NCBI GenBank assembly: GCA_016177705.1
Contig: JACOUT010000013.1
Span: 62,001 to 126,000 of the forward strand
Length of the DNA stretch: 64,000 nt
Origin: Deltaproteobacteria bacterium
GTDB taxonomy: Bacteria > Myxococcota > UBA727 > VGSZ01
Reading direction: 5' to 3'
Made by a program: the position numbers and the translations under genes. Shown here in pieces: positions 19,577-29,097 of this stretch. Position 1 is the first letter of the stretch; each line of letters starts with the position of its first letter. Below the pieces are notes generated by a model. It had not been told where the DNA came from. It did no database searches and saw only the letters and a list, made by a program, of their open reading frames with translations.

Positions 19577-20146
19577 ATGACGATCAAGGCGAACCAGGCC
19601 GCTGCCGCCGTGCCCGCGTCGAACGCGGGGTCCGGCGCGGCGTCGGGTGCCTCCGACACACAGATCCTGCCGGCCGACGACGCCGACGGTGAAGGCAGCG
19701 AGCCCAAGCGCCGCCGCGCGCGCACCATGTCGCGTAAGCAGATGGCGCGCGAGCACAGGAAGGCGCGCGCCCGCGGCGACGTGCTCGAGATCGTCGACTA
19801 CTGGCGCCCGAAGAACCGCTCGGAGTGCTTGGAGATGGAGCGGCCCTGCCTCTACGTCTCCTGCCGCCACCACCTCTACCTCGACGTCAACCCCGAGACC
19901 GGCTCGGTCAAGCTCAACTTCCCGGACAAAGAGCCGTGGGAGCTCGACGAGACCTGCGCGCTCGATGTCGCCGATCGGGGCGGCATCACCCTCGAGGATG
20001 TCGGCGCCATCATGAACCTGACGCGCGAGCGCATCCGTCAGGTCGAGGTGCGCGGGCTCGAGAAGCTCAAGGAAGTGCCCGAGGGCGCCGGTGGCCTGGA
20101 CGTCTACATCGACTGGGATCCGTACGACCCGTCGGAAGACTACTGA
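19577..20146 (+). CDS. Sigma-70 region 4-like DNA-binding protein
   Basis: 189 residues. Residues about 48-60 are very basic ([13 protein letters not shown]). The middle carries three cysteines and a His pair ([19 protein letters not shown]). About 135-170 is a helix-turn-helix of the sigma region 4 type ([28 protein letters not shown]). Region 2, needed for -10 recognition and core binding, is absent, so it is not a complete sigma factor; it may be a transcription regulator that touches -35 elements. The acidic end is [11 protein letters not shown]. The ATG at 19577 was preferred to a TTG four codons upstream. Confidence 0.85.
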   Translation: MTIKANQAAAAVPASNAGSGAASGASDTQILPADDADGEGSEPKRRRARTMSRKQMAREHRKARARGDVLEIVDYWRPKNRSECLEMERPCLYVSCRHHLYLDVNPETGSVKLNFPDKEPWELDETCALDVADRGGITLEDVGAIMNLTRERIRQVEVRGLEKLKEVPEGAGGLDVYIDWDPYDPSEDY

Positions 20147-20182
20147 TCGATCCGGCAGGCGCGCACGACGTGACGCACAACG

Positions 20183-21193
20183 TCAACGCAGGCGCCGCAC
20201 CACGAACCCCACGACCACGCCGAGCGCCATGCCCGACAGGTGCGCGGCCCACCCGATCCCCTGCGCGCCCGCCAGCCACATCCACGCTTGCAGCGCAAAC
20301 CATGCGGCGGCGAAGACCACGATAGGAAGCTGAACGCCCGCCCACAGCACCGGTCGGATGGCGACGCGCGCGCGCGGTTGCACCACGGCGCAGGCACCGA
20401 TGACGAGCGCGACGCCGCCGCTGGCGCCGCCGATCAACACGCCGGCGGGGCTGACCAAGGCCTGCACCGCCGTCGTGATCAGGGCGCCGAGCACGAAGGC
20501 CGCGATCATGACGGTGCGTGGCGCTCGCTGCTCGAGGCCGTCGCCGAAGGAGAGGAGGAAGGCGACGTTGCCGACCAGGTGCCAGACGCCGAAGTGCACG
20601 AAGCCGGCGGTGAGCAGCGCCAGTGGCCCGGAGCTGCCCACCAGGTAGCCGCCCTGCTCGGGCGACACGAACGAGGTGGCGACGAGCAGCGCGGCGAGGG
20701 CCCAGGTGGCGACCGGCAGGCGGTCGCCGGCCGCCCCGACCACCACCGGGATGCCGACGAAGGTGAGCGCCTTGTGGAAGGGCGACAGCGTGCGCTCGCC
20801 CTCGGGCGGCGCGGCCAGCTCGGCGACGAGCGCTTGCCGCTCCTCGCGCGGCAGCGCCTGGAAGGTGGCGGCCGCGGCGGCGCGCTCGAGCAGGCGCGCG
20901 AGCGCTGCTTGGTCGGTCCGCTCGAGCCACGCCTCGTCGCACGACGGGCAGCGGTCGACCCACAGCGCGTCCTTGCCGATGCGCCAGGGGGCCATGGTCG
21001 CCGAGCAGGCCGGACAGGCGCGCGGGCTCTTGTAGGGGGCGGCGTCGGCGCGGGGCTCGACGTGCAGGTGCGCCGTCGCGCCCGCCCAGGTGTCGTCGAG
21101 GCCCGCGAACGGCGCCAGCAGACCGCCACAGCGCGCGCAGCGCGCGCCGTTGGCGGCGTGCCGAAGCGCGCCGTGTCCGTCCGGGCAGTCCAC
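20183..21193 (-). CDS. Rhomboid intramembrane serine protease with N-terminal zinc ribbons
   Basis: 336 residues from a GTG at 21193. The N-terminus has paired Cys motifs (CPDG...CARCGG, CPACS...CPSCDEAWLE), the latter like Zf-TFIIB ribbons. Six to seven membrane helices follow, with the rhomboid signatures HLVGNVAFLLSFG, catalytic Ser in GGASGG and catalytic His in WAAHLSGMALG, so protease activity is likely. It cleaves membrane-protein helices; substrates are unknown. The cytosolic zinc-ribbon head is the unusual part. It is divergent from purH. Confidence 0.9.
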   Translation of the reverse strand: MDCPDGHGALRHAANGARCARCGGLLAPFAGLDDTWAGATAHLHVEPRADAAPYKSPRACPACSATMAPWRIGKDALWVDRCPSCDEAWLERTDQAALARLLERAAAAATFQALPREERQALVAELAAPPEGERTLSPFHKALTFVGIPVVVGAAGDRLPVATWALAALLVATSFVSPEQGGYLVGSSGPLALLTAGFVHFGVWHLVGNVAFLLSFGDGLEQRAPRTVMIAAFVLGALITTAVQALVSPAGVLIGGASGGVALVIGACAVVQPRARVAIRPVLWAGVQLPIVVFAAAWFALQAWMWLAGAQGIGWAAHLSGMALGVVVGFVVRRLR

Positions 21194-21302
21194 AGGTCGA
21201 CTGTAGCCGACGTTGTCGGCCGACGTGGTCGGCCCCAGCGGTTGCGTGTGGTCGTCAGCCGAGGTGGTTGACGGCGGCGCAGCCGCTTGCGACCCCGCTG
21301 GC

Positions 21303-22916
21303 ATGACCGCCCTCGACGTCGTCCCGATCCGCCGCGCCCTCGTCTCCGTCTCCGACAAGACCGGCCTCGCCGATCTCGGCCGAGCGCTCGCCGCCAGGAA
21401 GGTCGAGGTGCTCTCGACGGGCGGCACCGCCAGGGCGCTGCGGGAAGCGGGCTGTACGGTCAAAGAGGTGGCCGACTTCACCGGCTTCCCCGAGATGCTC
21501 GACGGCCGCGTCAAGACGCTGCACCCGAAGATCCACGGCGGCCTGCTCGGTCGCCGCGACGACCCGAAGCACCTGGCGCAGATGGAGCAGCACGGCATCG
21601 TGCCCATCGACCTCGTGGTGGTGAACCTCTACCCGTTCGAGAAGATCGCGGGCCAGGCCGACGCCCACTGGGACGAGCTGATCGAGAACATCGACATCGG
21701 CGGCCCCTCGATGCTGCGCTCGGCCGCCAAGAACCATGACGCCGTCGCGGTGGTGTGCGATCCGGGCGACTACCCCGAGCTGTTGGCGACGCTCGACGTC
21801 GCCGGCGGCACCACGCTGGCCGAGCGGCGCAAGTGGGCGCTCAAGGTGTTCGCGCGCACGGCGGCGTACGACGGCGCCATTGCGCAGCGCCTGGCGCTCA
21901 AGGTGGAGACCGAGGCGGGCGCCGACGCCGAGCCGTGCGTCAAGGCGGGCCTCGGGCCCCTGCTCGCGCTCGTCGGCACACGCACGTCGTCGTTGCGTTA
22001 CGGCGAAAACCCGCACCAGCTCGCCGCCGTCTACACCACGCCCGGCGAGGCGCTCGACGTCGCCGGCGCGGTGCCGCTGCAAGGCAAGGAGCTGTCGTAC
22101 AACAACCTGCTCGACGCGGACGCGGCCGTGTTCGCGCTCAAGTGCCTGACCACCGGCGACGCGCGCCCGGCCGCGGCCATCATCAAGCACAACACGCCCT
22201 GCGGCGCCGCCCGCGGCGGCGACGTGCTCGGCGCGTGGAAGAAGGCGCTCGCGGGCGACCCTGTGAGCGCGTTTGGCGGCATCGTCGCCTTCTCCCACGA
22301 GGTGGACGGCGCCACCGCGGCGGCCATGGCCGAAGTCTTCCTCGAGGTCATCGTGGCGCCGTCGTTCTCCGCCGAGGCGCGCGCCACCTTCGCCAAGAAG
22401 AACGCCTTGCGCTTGCTCGAGGTGCCAAACCTGGCGAGCGCGCCCCTGCCCCGGCTCGCCTTTCGCTCGGTGGCGGGCGGGCTGCTGGTGCAGGAGCACG
22501 ATCGGCCGACGCTCGACGTGCGTGGCGCCAAGGTGGTGACCAAGCGCGCGCCCAGCGACGTCGAGTGGGAGTCGCTCGACCTCGCGTTCCGACTGTGCGC
22601 GCCCGTGAAGTCGAACGCCATCACACTGGTCAAGGACGGCATGCTGCTGGCGGCGGGCGGCGGTCAGACGAGCCGCGTGGACAGCGCCAAGATCGCAGTG
22701 GCCAAGGCGGCCGAGCACAAGCACGACGTGCGCGGCGCGGCCCTCGGCTCGGATGCGTTCTTCCCGTTCGCGGATGGCTTGCAGGTGGGCATCGACGCGG
22801 GCGTGACCGCGGTGGCGCAGCCGGGCGGGTCCAAGCGCGATGACGAGGTCATCAAGGCGGCGGACGCGGCGGGGATCGCCATGGTGTTCACCGGGCGTCG
22901 GCACTTCCGGCACTAG
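21303..22916 (+). CDS. purH: Bifunctional AICAR transformylase/IMP cyclohydrolase
   Basis: 537 residues, typical length. The N-terminal MGS-like IMP cyclohydrolase domain starts RRALVSVSDKTGL and has VLSTGGTA and DFTGFPEMLDGRVKTLHPKIHGG. The C-terminal transformylase has RYGENPHQ, the catalytic Lys-His in IKHNTPCG, SAFGGI and SDAFFPFADG. It performs the last two steps of purine (IMP) synthesis. The start at 21303 was chosen because it fits the family N-terminus; earlier codons extend into the divergent promoter region. Confidence 0.97.
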   Translation: MTALDVVPIRRALVSVSDKTGLADLGRALAARKVEVLSTGGTARALREAGCTVKEVADFTGFPEMLDGRVKTLHPKIHGGLLGRRDDPKHLAQMEQHGIVPIDLVVVNLYPFEKIAGQADAHWDELIENIDIGGPSMLRSAAKNHDAVAVVCDPGDYPELLATLDVAGGTTLAERRKWALKVFARTAAYDGAIAQRLALKVETEAGADAEPCVKAGLGPLLALVGTRTSSLRYGENPHQLAAVYTTPGEALDVAGAVPLQGKELSYNNLLDADAAVFALKCLTTGDARPAAAIIKHNTPCGAARGGDVLGAWKKALAGDPVSAFGGIVAFSHEVDGATAAAMAEVFLEVIVAPSFSAEARATFAKKNALRLLEVPNLASAPLPRLAFRSVAGGLLVQEHDRPTLDVRGAKVVTKRAPSDVEWESLDLAFRLCAPVKSNAITLVKDGMLLAAGGGQTSRVDSAKIAVAKAAEHKHDVRGAALGSDAFFPFADGLQVGIDAGVTAVAQPGGSKRDDEVIKAADAAGIAMVFTGRRHFRH

Positions 22917-22966
22917 CACGCTGCAGAAGAACCGGCGCGAGCAGCTCGAAACGCTGCTTCAATCTG

Positions 22967-23251
22967 TCACAGGCTCGTGCACTCGCCGAGCGCGTTGTCC
23001 TCGCACGCTTGCTCAACGGCGGGCGCGAAGGCGTCGGCGGCGCCGTTGCCGCAGGCAGTGCGCACGTCGTCCATGGCGGGACCCATGGTCGCGAGGCTGC
23101 ACGCCTGGCCCTCGATGCCATCGCAGACGTGCTGCTTGGCCTCGCGGCACTCCTCACTGTCCGGATCGCTGCGGTCCAAGCACTCGTCCTCGCCGAGCAG
23201 CAGCGGCGCTGTGGCGACCATGGTCAAGGCAAGAGCGAAGCGCCGCGGCAT
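22967..23251 (-). CDS. Small secreted cysteine-rich protein, unknown function
   Basis: 94 residues with a short signal peptide (about 1-19) and a mature part holding seven cysteines and many acidic residues (DECLDRSDPDSEEC). The start is firmly set by a consensus AGGAGG six bases upstream. I recognise no family. It is convergent with purH and divergent from the beta-propeller lipoprotein gene. Confidence 0.7.
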   Translation of the reverse strand: MPRRFALALTMVATAPLLLGEDECLDRSDPDSEECREAKQHVCDGIEGQACSLATMGPAMDDVRTACGNGAADAFAPAVEQACEDNALGECTSL

Positions 23252-23257
23252 GGAACA

Positions 23258-23263
23258 CCTCCT
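23258..23263 (-). promoter_or_regulatory. Consensus ribosome binding site (AGGAGG)
   Basis: A perfect AGGAGG lies six bases before the ATG at 23251, one of the strongest ribosome sites in the window. It decides the start of the small Cys-rich secreted protein and argues that this short gene is real. Confidence 0.8.
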
Positions 23264-23364
23264 GGGGTCGCGATTGTCAGCAGGCTAGCCCAGGTCCGCC
23301 TGTGCCGCTCCTTACGACGGCGCCTCAACGCGCGGTCGGGTAGGCTTTCGCCACGGGGGAAAAG

Positions 23365-26300
23365 GTGCCGAGGCGCACGATCGACAGCCAATGCTCCAAC
23401 CGGGCCGCGGCCGCGCTCGTGCTCGTCGTGGCCGCCGCGTGCGCCGGGCGCGACCCACCCGTAGCTCCCGAGCCCCCGCCACCCGACGACGCGGGCCCGC
23501 CGCCCGAGGCGCCGCGCTACGTCTCTGCCGACCCGAGCGGCGGCATCGCCGCGCCCTACAACTACGACGACGCCCTCACCCCGGACCTGGGCGGCACCGA
23601 TCCCTACTTTCAGCCGCGCGGCGCGCTCAGCGTGCAGCTCGACAACGGCCTGCTCGCCACGCTGACGCGCTTTCGCGGCCTGCAGCTCCTCGACCTGTCC
23701 GATCCCGATGCCCCGCGCGTCGTCGCCACGCTGCCGGTGACGGGCTGGCAGGCCGCGCTCTACGCGCGCGGCACGCGGCTCTTCGTGCTCAGCAACTTCT
23801 CGGTGCCCATCACCGACGCCGAGCGCAGCCCCGCCGTGAACATGGGCTTTCACGCCTCGGTGACGGTGATCGACGTTGCGGACCCGAGCGCCCCCACCGT
23901 GGTCGAGCGGCTCGACCTGCCTGGCAACCTCCTCGCGAGTCGCGTGCTCACCTCCGTTGACCGGGCCACGCTCTACCTCGCCTACAACGGCGCGCGCGGC
24001 GAGGCCGTGGGCCAGCCCGGCGCCTGGACCTCGTTGTCTACCTTCGACCTCTCCGCGGGTGCACTCACTCCCGTCGACGTGCTCGACCTGCCCGGCGCTG
24101 CCTCGGGCGTGCGCTTCGAGCCCGGCACCTCGCTGGTCGCGGTCCCCGGCAGGGTCACGCTGGTGGACAGCTCGGACCCCGCGGGCACGATGGCGCAGCG
24201 AGGCAACGCGAACGTGGCCGGCAGGCCCTGGGGCGCGTCGTCCATGGACCTCTTCCACGGCGTGCTGCGCGTGCTGTCGCACGCCACCGAACCCGCGGGC
24301 GCGATGGATCCCATCTTCGCGCTCCAGACCATCGACGCCACCGACCCCGACGCGCTCGCGCCCATCGAGCGCTTCGACTTCGGCCGAAACGAGGAGCTCA
24401 AGACCATCCTCTTTCTCGGCAACAAGGCCTTCGCCGTCACCTACTGGGTGCAGGAGTACGTCGATCCGCTCCACATCTTCGCGCTGTACGACGACGGCAC
24501 CATCGTGGCGCGCCCGGAGGTGATGGAGCAGGGGTGGAATCGCCGCCTGGTGCCCGTGCTCGGCGACACGCGGCTCGTCGGCGTGGGCGTGAGCAGCGAG
24601 TTCAGCGGCACGCCGACCGTCAGCCTCTACGACGCCTACGACCTGTCGAACCCGAGCCCGATGCTGGCGCGCGTCGAGGTGGAGGTGGGCAACGCGACCT
24701 CGGACGCCACCTGGGACGCCGACGCATCGACGGTGCTCGAGGGCGCGGTCTCGGTGCCGTCGCCGTCGGGCGAGGCCACCGAGACCGGGCTCGTGCTGCT
24801 GCCCTTCCAGGCCTACGACGGCGCCAACCAGCGCTACGTCACCGGCACGCAGCTCTTCACCTTCTCAGCGACCACGCTGACGCGCCGGGGCCTGTTGCAG
24901 CACGGCACGCCGGTGCGTCGCGCCTTCCCGGTGGCGGGCGGCCTCACCGCCACGCTTTCCGACGCCGGGCTCTCGCTGTTCGACGCCGCCGTCCTCGACC
25001 AGCCGGTGGCGCGCGGGCACGTCGACCTGGCGGAGAACTACGTCGACTGGCTGCCGCTGCGAAACGGCGCGAGCGCGCGCGTCGTCGATGGCAGCGACTA
25101 CTGGCATTGGTGGTGGGGCGAGCATGCCCCCATGGCGCCGGGCCGCATCGACGTGCTGGCGCCGAGCGCCGACCCAAACGACGCCACGCCGCTTGCGAGC
25201 ATCGAGTACCCAGCCGAGGCGGTGGTGTTCGCCACCGGCTCCACGCTGGTCGCCGTCGACGGCAGGGTCATGCCCGGCGCCTACGAGTCCGACCCCATGG
25301 AGTCGCACCTCGCGGTCTTCGACCTGAGCGATCCCGCCGCGCCGGAGCTCGCGCGCACCCTGACGAGCACCCGCCTGCCCGTGCTGCGCGCGCCGCCGCC
25401 GGAGGACTGGGGCTGCGCCGCCTGCGTCCGTGTGCCCTACGCACCCTCCCCCGACGTGCACGCGCTGCCGGGCGCCCTGGTCTTCGTGTCGCGCCCGGAG
25501 GCCTCGGCCTCGATCGGGCAGGTCAGGAACTGTCGCTATTGGGCGGACAACGAGGAGCACTGTGAGGGGCAAGGCTTGCAGCGGGTTTGCCAGCGCTATG
25601 CAGGCCAGCTCGAATGCGTGCGTCCGCTCGACGTCGAGGAGGAGACCTGCCGCGGCGCCATCAGCTTCTGCGAGGGGGCCGGCTACGATCCCGTGACCTG
25701 GCAGTGCGACGAGGTCGACCCGACCGAGGTCGAGCTGCACCGCGACTGCTACGAGAACGAGGGCTCCCGACGGTGGCATCGACTGACCCTCGAGATCCTC
25801 GACGTGCGCGACCCGCGAGGCGCGGCGTTGATCGGCCCCGTCGATCTCCCGGAGGACGCGGTCGCCGGCTCCGTCACGGTCGAGGGCTCGACGCTGTGGG
25901 CCTCCATCGCCACCGTCGAGGACGTGCCCAACGACATGTGGGCGTGGCTGCGTTGGTTCGCGGTGCCCATCGACCTCACCGATCCGTCCGCTCCGGTCAT
26001 GGGCGAGCCCATCAACACGCCTGGCGACCTGCTCTTGATCGACGGCGACACCGCGCTCACGCGTGATTGGCACCGTGGCGACGGGCGCATCGACGGCTCG
26101 GTCAACCAGAGCACCCTCGACCGCGCCGGCGCGGCCGCGGCCCTGCGGCGCACCCATCTCTTCGCCGGTCGGGACGTCGGCAGCGCGCTGCCCGACGAGG
26201 CAGGCCACCTGCTCGTCGACCACGACGCCACCTTCACGGACGAGCCGAGCGCGGCGCGCATCAGCGTGCTCGACGAGGATCTGGAGCTGCAGGCGACCTT

Positions 26301-26553
26301 CGGGCTGCAGCGGCGCGCGCCGTTGCGCGTCGCCGGCGCCGGACGGGTGCTCGCGAAGGTCGACTACGAGGTTCTTGTGCTCAACCTCGACGACCCGGCC
26401 GCACCCTTCGCGCAGGCCGCCTTCCCCATCCGCGACTGGCCGGCGAGCGCGCGCGTGCAGGACCACGACCTCGTCATCCCGGGCGGGCGCTACGGCATCT
26501 ACCGCTTCGACCTCGACTTCGAGAACCTGCCATGGACCGCGCCCTCGCCCTGA
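23365..26553 (+). CDS. Large beta-propeller lipoprotein with Cys-rich insert
   Basis: 1062 residues from a GTG preceded by GGGGAAAAG. The lipobox AAAC places the lipidated Cys at 26. The rest consists of many LVIVD/beta-propeller-like blades (LQLLDLSDPDAPRVVATL, VTVIDVADPSAPTVVERLDL, LAVFDLSDPAAPELART), matching the secreted Beta_propel family (PF09826 type). About residues 685-795 form an insert with ten cysteines (GCAAC, NCRYW, HCEG, ...), probably disulphide bonded outside the cell. It should be exported and surface or periplasm exposed; ligand unknown. It ends base-to-base against the convergent adenosine deaminase. Confidence 0.85.
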   Translation: MPRRTIDSQCSNRAAAALVLVVAAACAGRDPPVAPEPPPPDDAGPPPEAPRYVSADPSGGIAAPYNYDDALTPDLGGTDPYFQPRGALSVQLDNGLLATLTRFRGLQLLDLSDPDAPRVVATLPVTGWQAALYARGTRLFVLSNFSVPITDAERSPAVNMGFHASVTVIDVADPSAPTVVERLDLPGNLLASRVLTSVDRATLYLAYNGARGEAVGQPGAWTSLSTFDLSAGALTPVDVLDLPGAASGVRFEPGTSLVAVPGRVTLVDSSDPAGTMAQRGNANVAGRPWGASSMDLFHGVLRVLSHATEPAGAMDPIFALQTIDATDPDALAPIERFDFGRNEELKTILFLGNKAFAVTYWVQEYVDPLHIFALYDDGTIVARPEVMEQGWNRRLVPVLGDTRLVGVGVSSEFSGTPTVSLYDAYDLSNPSPMLARVEVEVGNATSDATWDADASTVLEGAVSVPSPSGEATETGLVLLPFQAYDGANQRYVTGTQLFTFSATTLTRRGLLQHGTPVRRAFPVAGGLTATLSDAGLSLFDAAVLDQPVARGHVDLAENYVDWLPLRNGASARVVDGSDYWHWWWGEHAPMAPGRIDVLAPSADPNDATPLASIEYPAEAVVFATGSTLVAVDGRVMPGAYESDPMESHLAVFDLSDPAAPELARTLTSTRLPVLRAPPPEDWGCAACVRVPYAPSPDVHALPGALVFVSRPEASASIGQVRNCRYWADNEEHCEGQGLQRVCQRYAGQLECVRPLDVEEETCRGAISFCEGAGYDPVTWQCDEVDPTEVELHRDCYENEGSRRWHRLTLEILDVRDPRGAALIGPVDLPEDAVAGSVTVEGSTLWASIATVEDVPNDMWAWLRWFAVPIDLTDPSAPVMGEPINTPGDLLLIDGDTALTRDWHRGDGRIDGSVNQSTLDRAGAAAALRRTHLFAGRDVGSALPDEAGHLLVDHDATFTDEPSAARISVLDEDLELQATFGLQRRAPLRVAGAGRVLAKVDYEVLVLNLDDPAAPFAQAAFPIRDWPASARVQDHDLVIPGGRYGIYRFDLDFENLPWTAPSP

Positions 26554-27717
26554 TCACACCCGGTCGGTGTCGATCTTGAACTCGCCGCTCGGCGGATCGA
26601 ACGCGTGCGCCATGTCCTCGCGATCGACCTCGCGCGCGAGCACGGCGCCGCGCGGCAACGACCCCGTCAGGTCGGCGAGCTGATCGTTCACCTTGCGCAT
26701 GAGCGCGCTCTTGTCGCGATAGGGCAAAAACGCGCTCTTGAAGCCCTGCACGATCAGCACCTTCAGCTCCTCGAGGGTGAAGCCGAGGTGCGTGTGCGCC
26801 AGCCACAGCTCCTTGCTGACCGTGGTGTCGGTGATGAGGCGATTGTCGGTGTTGACGCTGACGCGCACGCCGACGTCGAAGTAGAGACGCAGCGGGTGGC
26901 GCGAGATCTCGTCGATGACGCTGGTCTGGTAGTTCGACGACAGGCACACCTCGAGCGGGATACGCCGGTCGGTGACGTAGGCGAGCAGGTCGCCGTCCTC
27001 GGCCAGCCGCGTGCCGTGGCCGATGCGGTGCGCGCCGCAGTAGTGCAGCGCCTGCTTGATGCTGGCTGGGCCGTAGGCCTCGCCGGCGTGCACCGTGGTG
27101 TTCATGTTGTTGTCGAGGATGAGCGCGAAGCTGTCCTGGTGATCCTTGGCCGGGTTGCCCGCCTCGCCGCCCGCGAGGTCGAAGGCGACGACACCCCTGC
27201 CCTTGTAGGCCACCGCCAGCTCGGCCAGGCGATAGGAGTCGCGCGGGTCCATATTGCGGATGCCACACAGGATGACGCCGGTGGTGAGGTCGTACTGGCG
27301 GCTCGCGCGCTTGAGCCCCGCGATGACGGCGTCGTTGACGCGCGCGAGCGACAGGCCGCGGCGCGTGTGCAGGATGGGCGCGTAGCGCACCTCGAGGTGC
27401 CAGACGTTCTCCTTGGCAGCGTCTTCCGCCAGCTCGAACGCGGCGCGCTCGAGCGCCTCCTCGGTCTGCAAGACGCTGCACGTGATGTCGAAGGCCTTCA
27501 GGTACTCGACCAGATCCTTGCAGCGCTCGCCCTGGTGGATGGCGCGCGCCAGGCCAGGCGCGTCGTCGGCGGGCAGCTTGACGCGCACCTTGTCGGCCAG
27601 CGCGAGGATGGTGGTGAGCCGCATGCTGCCGTCGAGGTGACAGTGCAGGTCGGTCTTCGGCAGCTGCTGCAGCAGCTCGGGCGTGACCGTGGGGCTCTTG
27701 CCGTTCTTGGTGCTCAT
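26554..27717 (-). CDS. Adenosine deaminase family protein
   Basis: 387 residues. All metal and catalytic landmarks are present: HCHLDGS (H25, H27), TTVHAGEAYGP with catalytic Glu, HRIGHGTRL, and SVNTDN with the metal-binding Asp. It should deaminate adenosine (or a related purine such as adenine) to inosine in the cytoplasm, consistent with purine salvage; exact substrate preference among add-type enzymes cannot be read. It lies 9 bp downstream of the LETM1/TerB gene on the same strand. Confidence 0.93.
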   Translation of the reverse strand: MSTKNGKSPTVTPELLQQLPKTDLHCHLDGSMRLTTILALADKVRVKLPADDAPGLARAIHQGERCKDLVEYLKAFDITCSVLQTEEALERAAFELAEDAAKENVWHLEVRYAPILHTRRGLSLARVNDAVIAGLKRASRQYDLTTGVILCGIRNMDPRDSYRLAELAVAYKGRGVVAFDLAGGEAGNPAKDHQDSFALILDNNMNTTVHAGEAYGPASIKQALHYCGAHRIGHGTRLAEDGDLLAYVTDRRIPLEVCLSSNYQTSVIDEISRHPLRLYFDVGVRVSVNTDNRLITDTTVSKELWLAHTHLGFTLEELKVLIVQGFKSAFLPYRDKSALMRKVNDQLADLTGSLPRGAVLAREVDREDMAHAFDPPSGEFKIDTDRV

Positions 27718-27726
27718 GGCGAGAGC

Positions 27727-29097
27727 CTACAGGCCCTCGAGAAAGTCGTCCTCGGCCTTCTGCAGGTCTTCGGCGCTGACCGCGTCGTCCTTGCCGCGCG
27801 CGAAGGCGTGAAAGCGTGGGTCGGGCGCGCGAAACGCCGAGGGCCGCAGGTCCCAGGGCAGGAGCTTGAGCACGATGGGCAAGAGCACGAAGCCGCCCGG
27901 CAGCGTGAACACCGCCAGGGACGGCACCGCCTTGACGACGTCGATCAACTGGTCGCGCATGCGCGCGTTCTCCTCCTTGGTCAGCCGATTGCCCGCCGCG
28001 CGCTTGGCCAACAGGTAGCCGAGGTCGCCGGTCTCGCGGATCTCCTTCCACAGCGCATCCATGTTCTCGAAGACGATGCGCGCCACGCGCACGGCGATAG
28101 GCGGCGAGGCGGCGGCGAAGCCCGCCGCGTGGCGCAGCGGATCGAGCTCCTCCTTGTTGGCGCGCACGAAGGCGACCACGCGCCGCTCGATGCGCCGCTG
28201 GTGCGCGCCCTCGAGCGCGAGAGCGGCGCCGAGCGAGCGCACGAACTGTCGCTCCTCGGCCGAGACGCGCCCGTCGACGACGGCGGCCAGCACCGTGTGC
28301 GCGAACACGCGCCCGCGCGCCACCGCCGGCACCAACGTCACCAGGCGCGACAGGTCGGCCGGCGACTTCACCTGCTCGAGCAGGCGCGCAGTCTCTGGGC
28401 GCGGCAGGCCGAGCGCCTTCACCTGCCACAGCGACGCCGAGCGCACCACGTCGGGATCGATGACCTCGCGCCACTCGGACAGGCCCGCGATGGCGGCCAT
28501 CATGGCGAGCCGCTCGGCGGCGGCCGCGCGCTGCACCACCGCCGCCGCGCCCTTCCTCGGCAGCTCGCCGTAGGCCTCGAGCGCCGCCAACGAGAAGACG
28601 CGAGCGTCGACGGACTGAAAGGCGTGGTTCAACAGCAAGCCGACGATGGGGTTGCCGCGCAGGTAGCGGCGCTTCTCAATCTCGCGCTGCAAGTGCGCGA
28701 GCGCCTTGTCGGCGCGCTGTGGCACCAGACCGGCGCCGAGCAACTGCGCGTCCTCGTCCGTGCCGTAGAGCAGCGCCAGCCCCGCAGAGAAGGCGCGCGC
28801 ACAGCGCACGCTGCGCTCCGCGGGCACGGCGTCGGGCGCGTCGAGCAGGTGGCCGACCAGGTCGACGTGGTCGGCGATGACGGCGAGCCAACGCACCAGC
28901 GGCAACAGCTCGCCGACGTCCTTCGACAGCAGCTGATCGCGGCGCAGCAGCGGCGCGCCGAGCGACATGCCGCGGTGCGCGAGCGAGGCCAGCACCACGC
29001 GACGCGCGTGCAGGCGGCTCCTGATGCGCTCGGGCGGGCGCTCGACCGAGGGGCGCGCGAACGCCTCGTCGATGAAGCGCGGCAGCCAGCGCCTCAT
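27727..29097 (-). CDS. TerB-like plus LETM1-like helical protein
   Basis: 456 residues, mostly helical. About 250-300 resembles a TerB/DjlA-type metal-binding bundle (HTVLAAVVDGRVSAEERQFV). About 345-415 resembles the LETM1 ribosome-binding-like domain (RLTKEENARMRDQLIDVVK, then FTLPGGFVLLPIVLKLLP), the segment conserved from mitochondrial LETM1 proteins. The N-terminal 240 residues match nothing I recognise. It overlaps the rluD-type gene by 4 bp (ATGA), so the two are co-translated. A role in membrane, ion or ribosome homeostasis is speculative. Confidence 0.8.
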   Translation of the reverse strand: MRRWLPRFIDEAFARPSVERPPERIRSRLHARRVVLASLAHRGMSLGAPLLRRDQLLSKDVGELLPLVRWLAVIADHVDLVGHLLDAPDAVPAERSVRCARAFSAGLALLYGTDEDAQLLGAGLVPQRADKALAHLQREIEKRRYLRGNPIVGLLLNHAFQSVDARVFSLAALEAYGELPRKGAAAVVQRAAAAERLAMMAAIAGLSEWREVIDPDVVRSASLWQVKALGLPRPETARLLEQVKSPADLSRLVTLVPAVARGRVFAHTVLAAVVDGRVSAEERQFVRSLGAALALEGAHQRRIERRVVAFVRANKEELDPLRHAAGFAAASPPIAVRVARIVFENMDALWKEIRETGDLGYLLAKRAAGNRLTKEENARMRDQLIDVVKAVPSLAVFTLPGGFVLLPIVLKLLPWDLRPSAFRAPDPRFHAFARGKDDAVSAEDLQKAEDDFLEGL

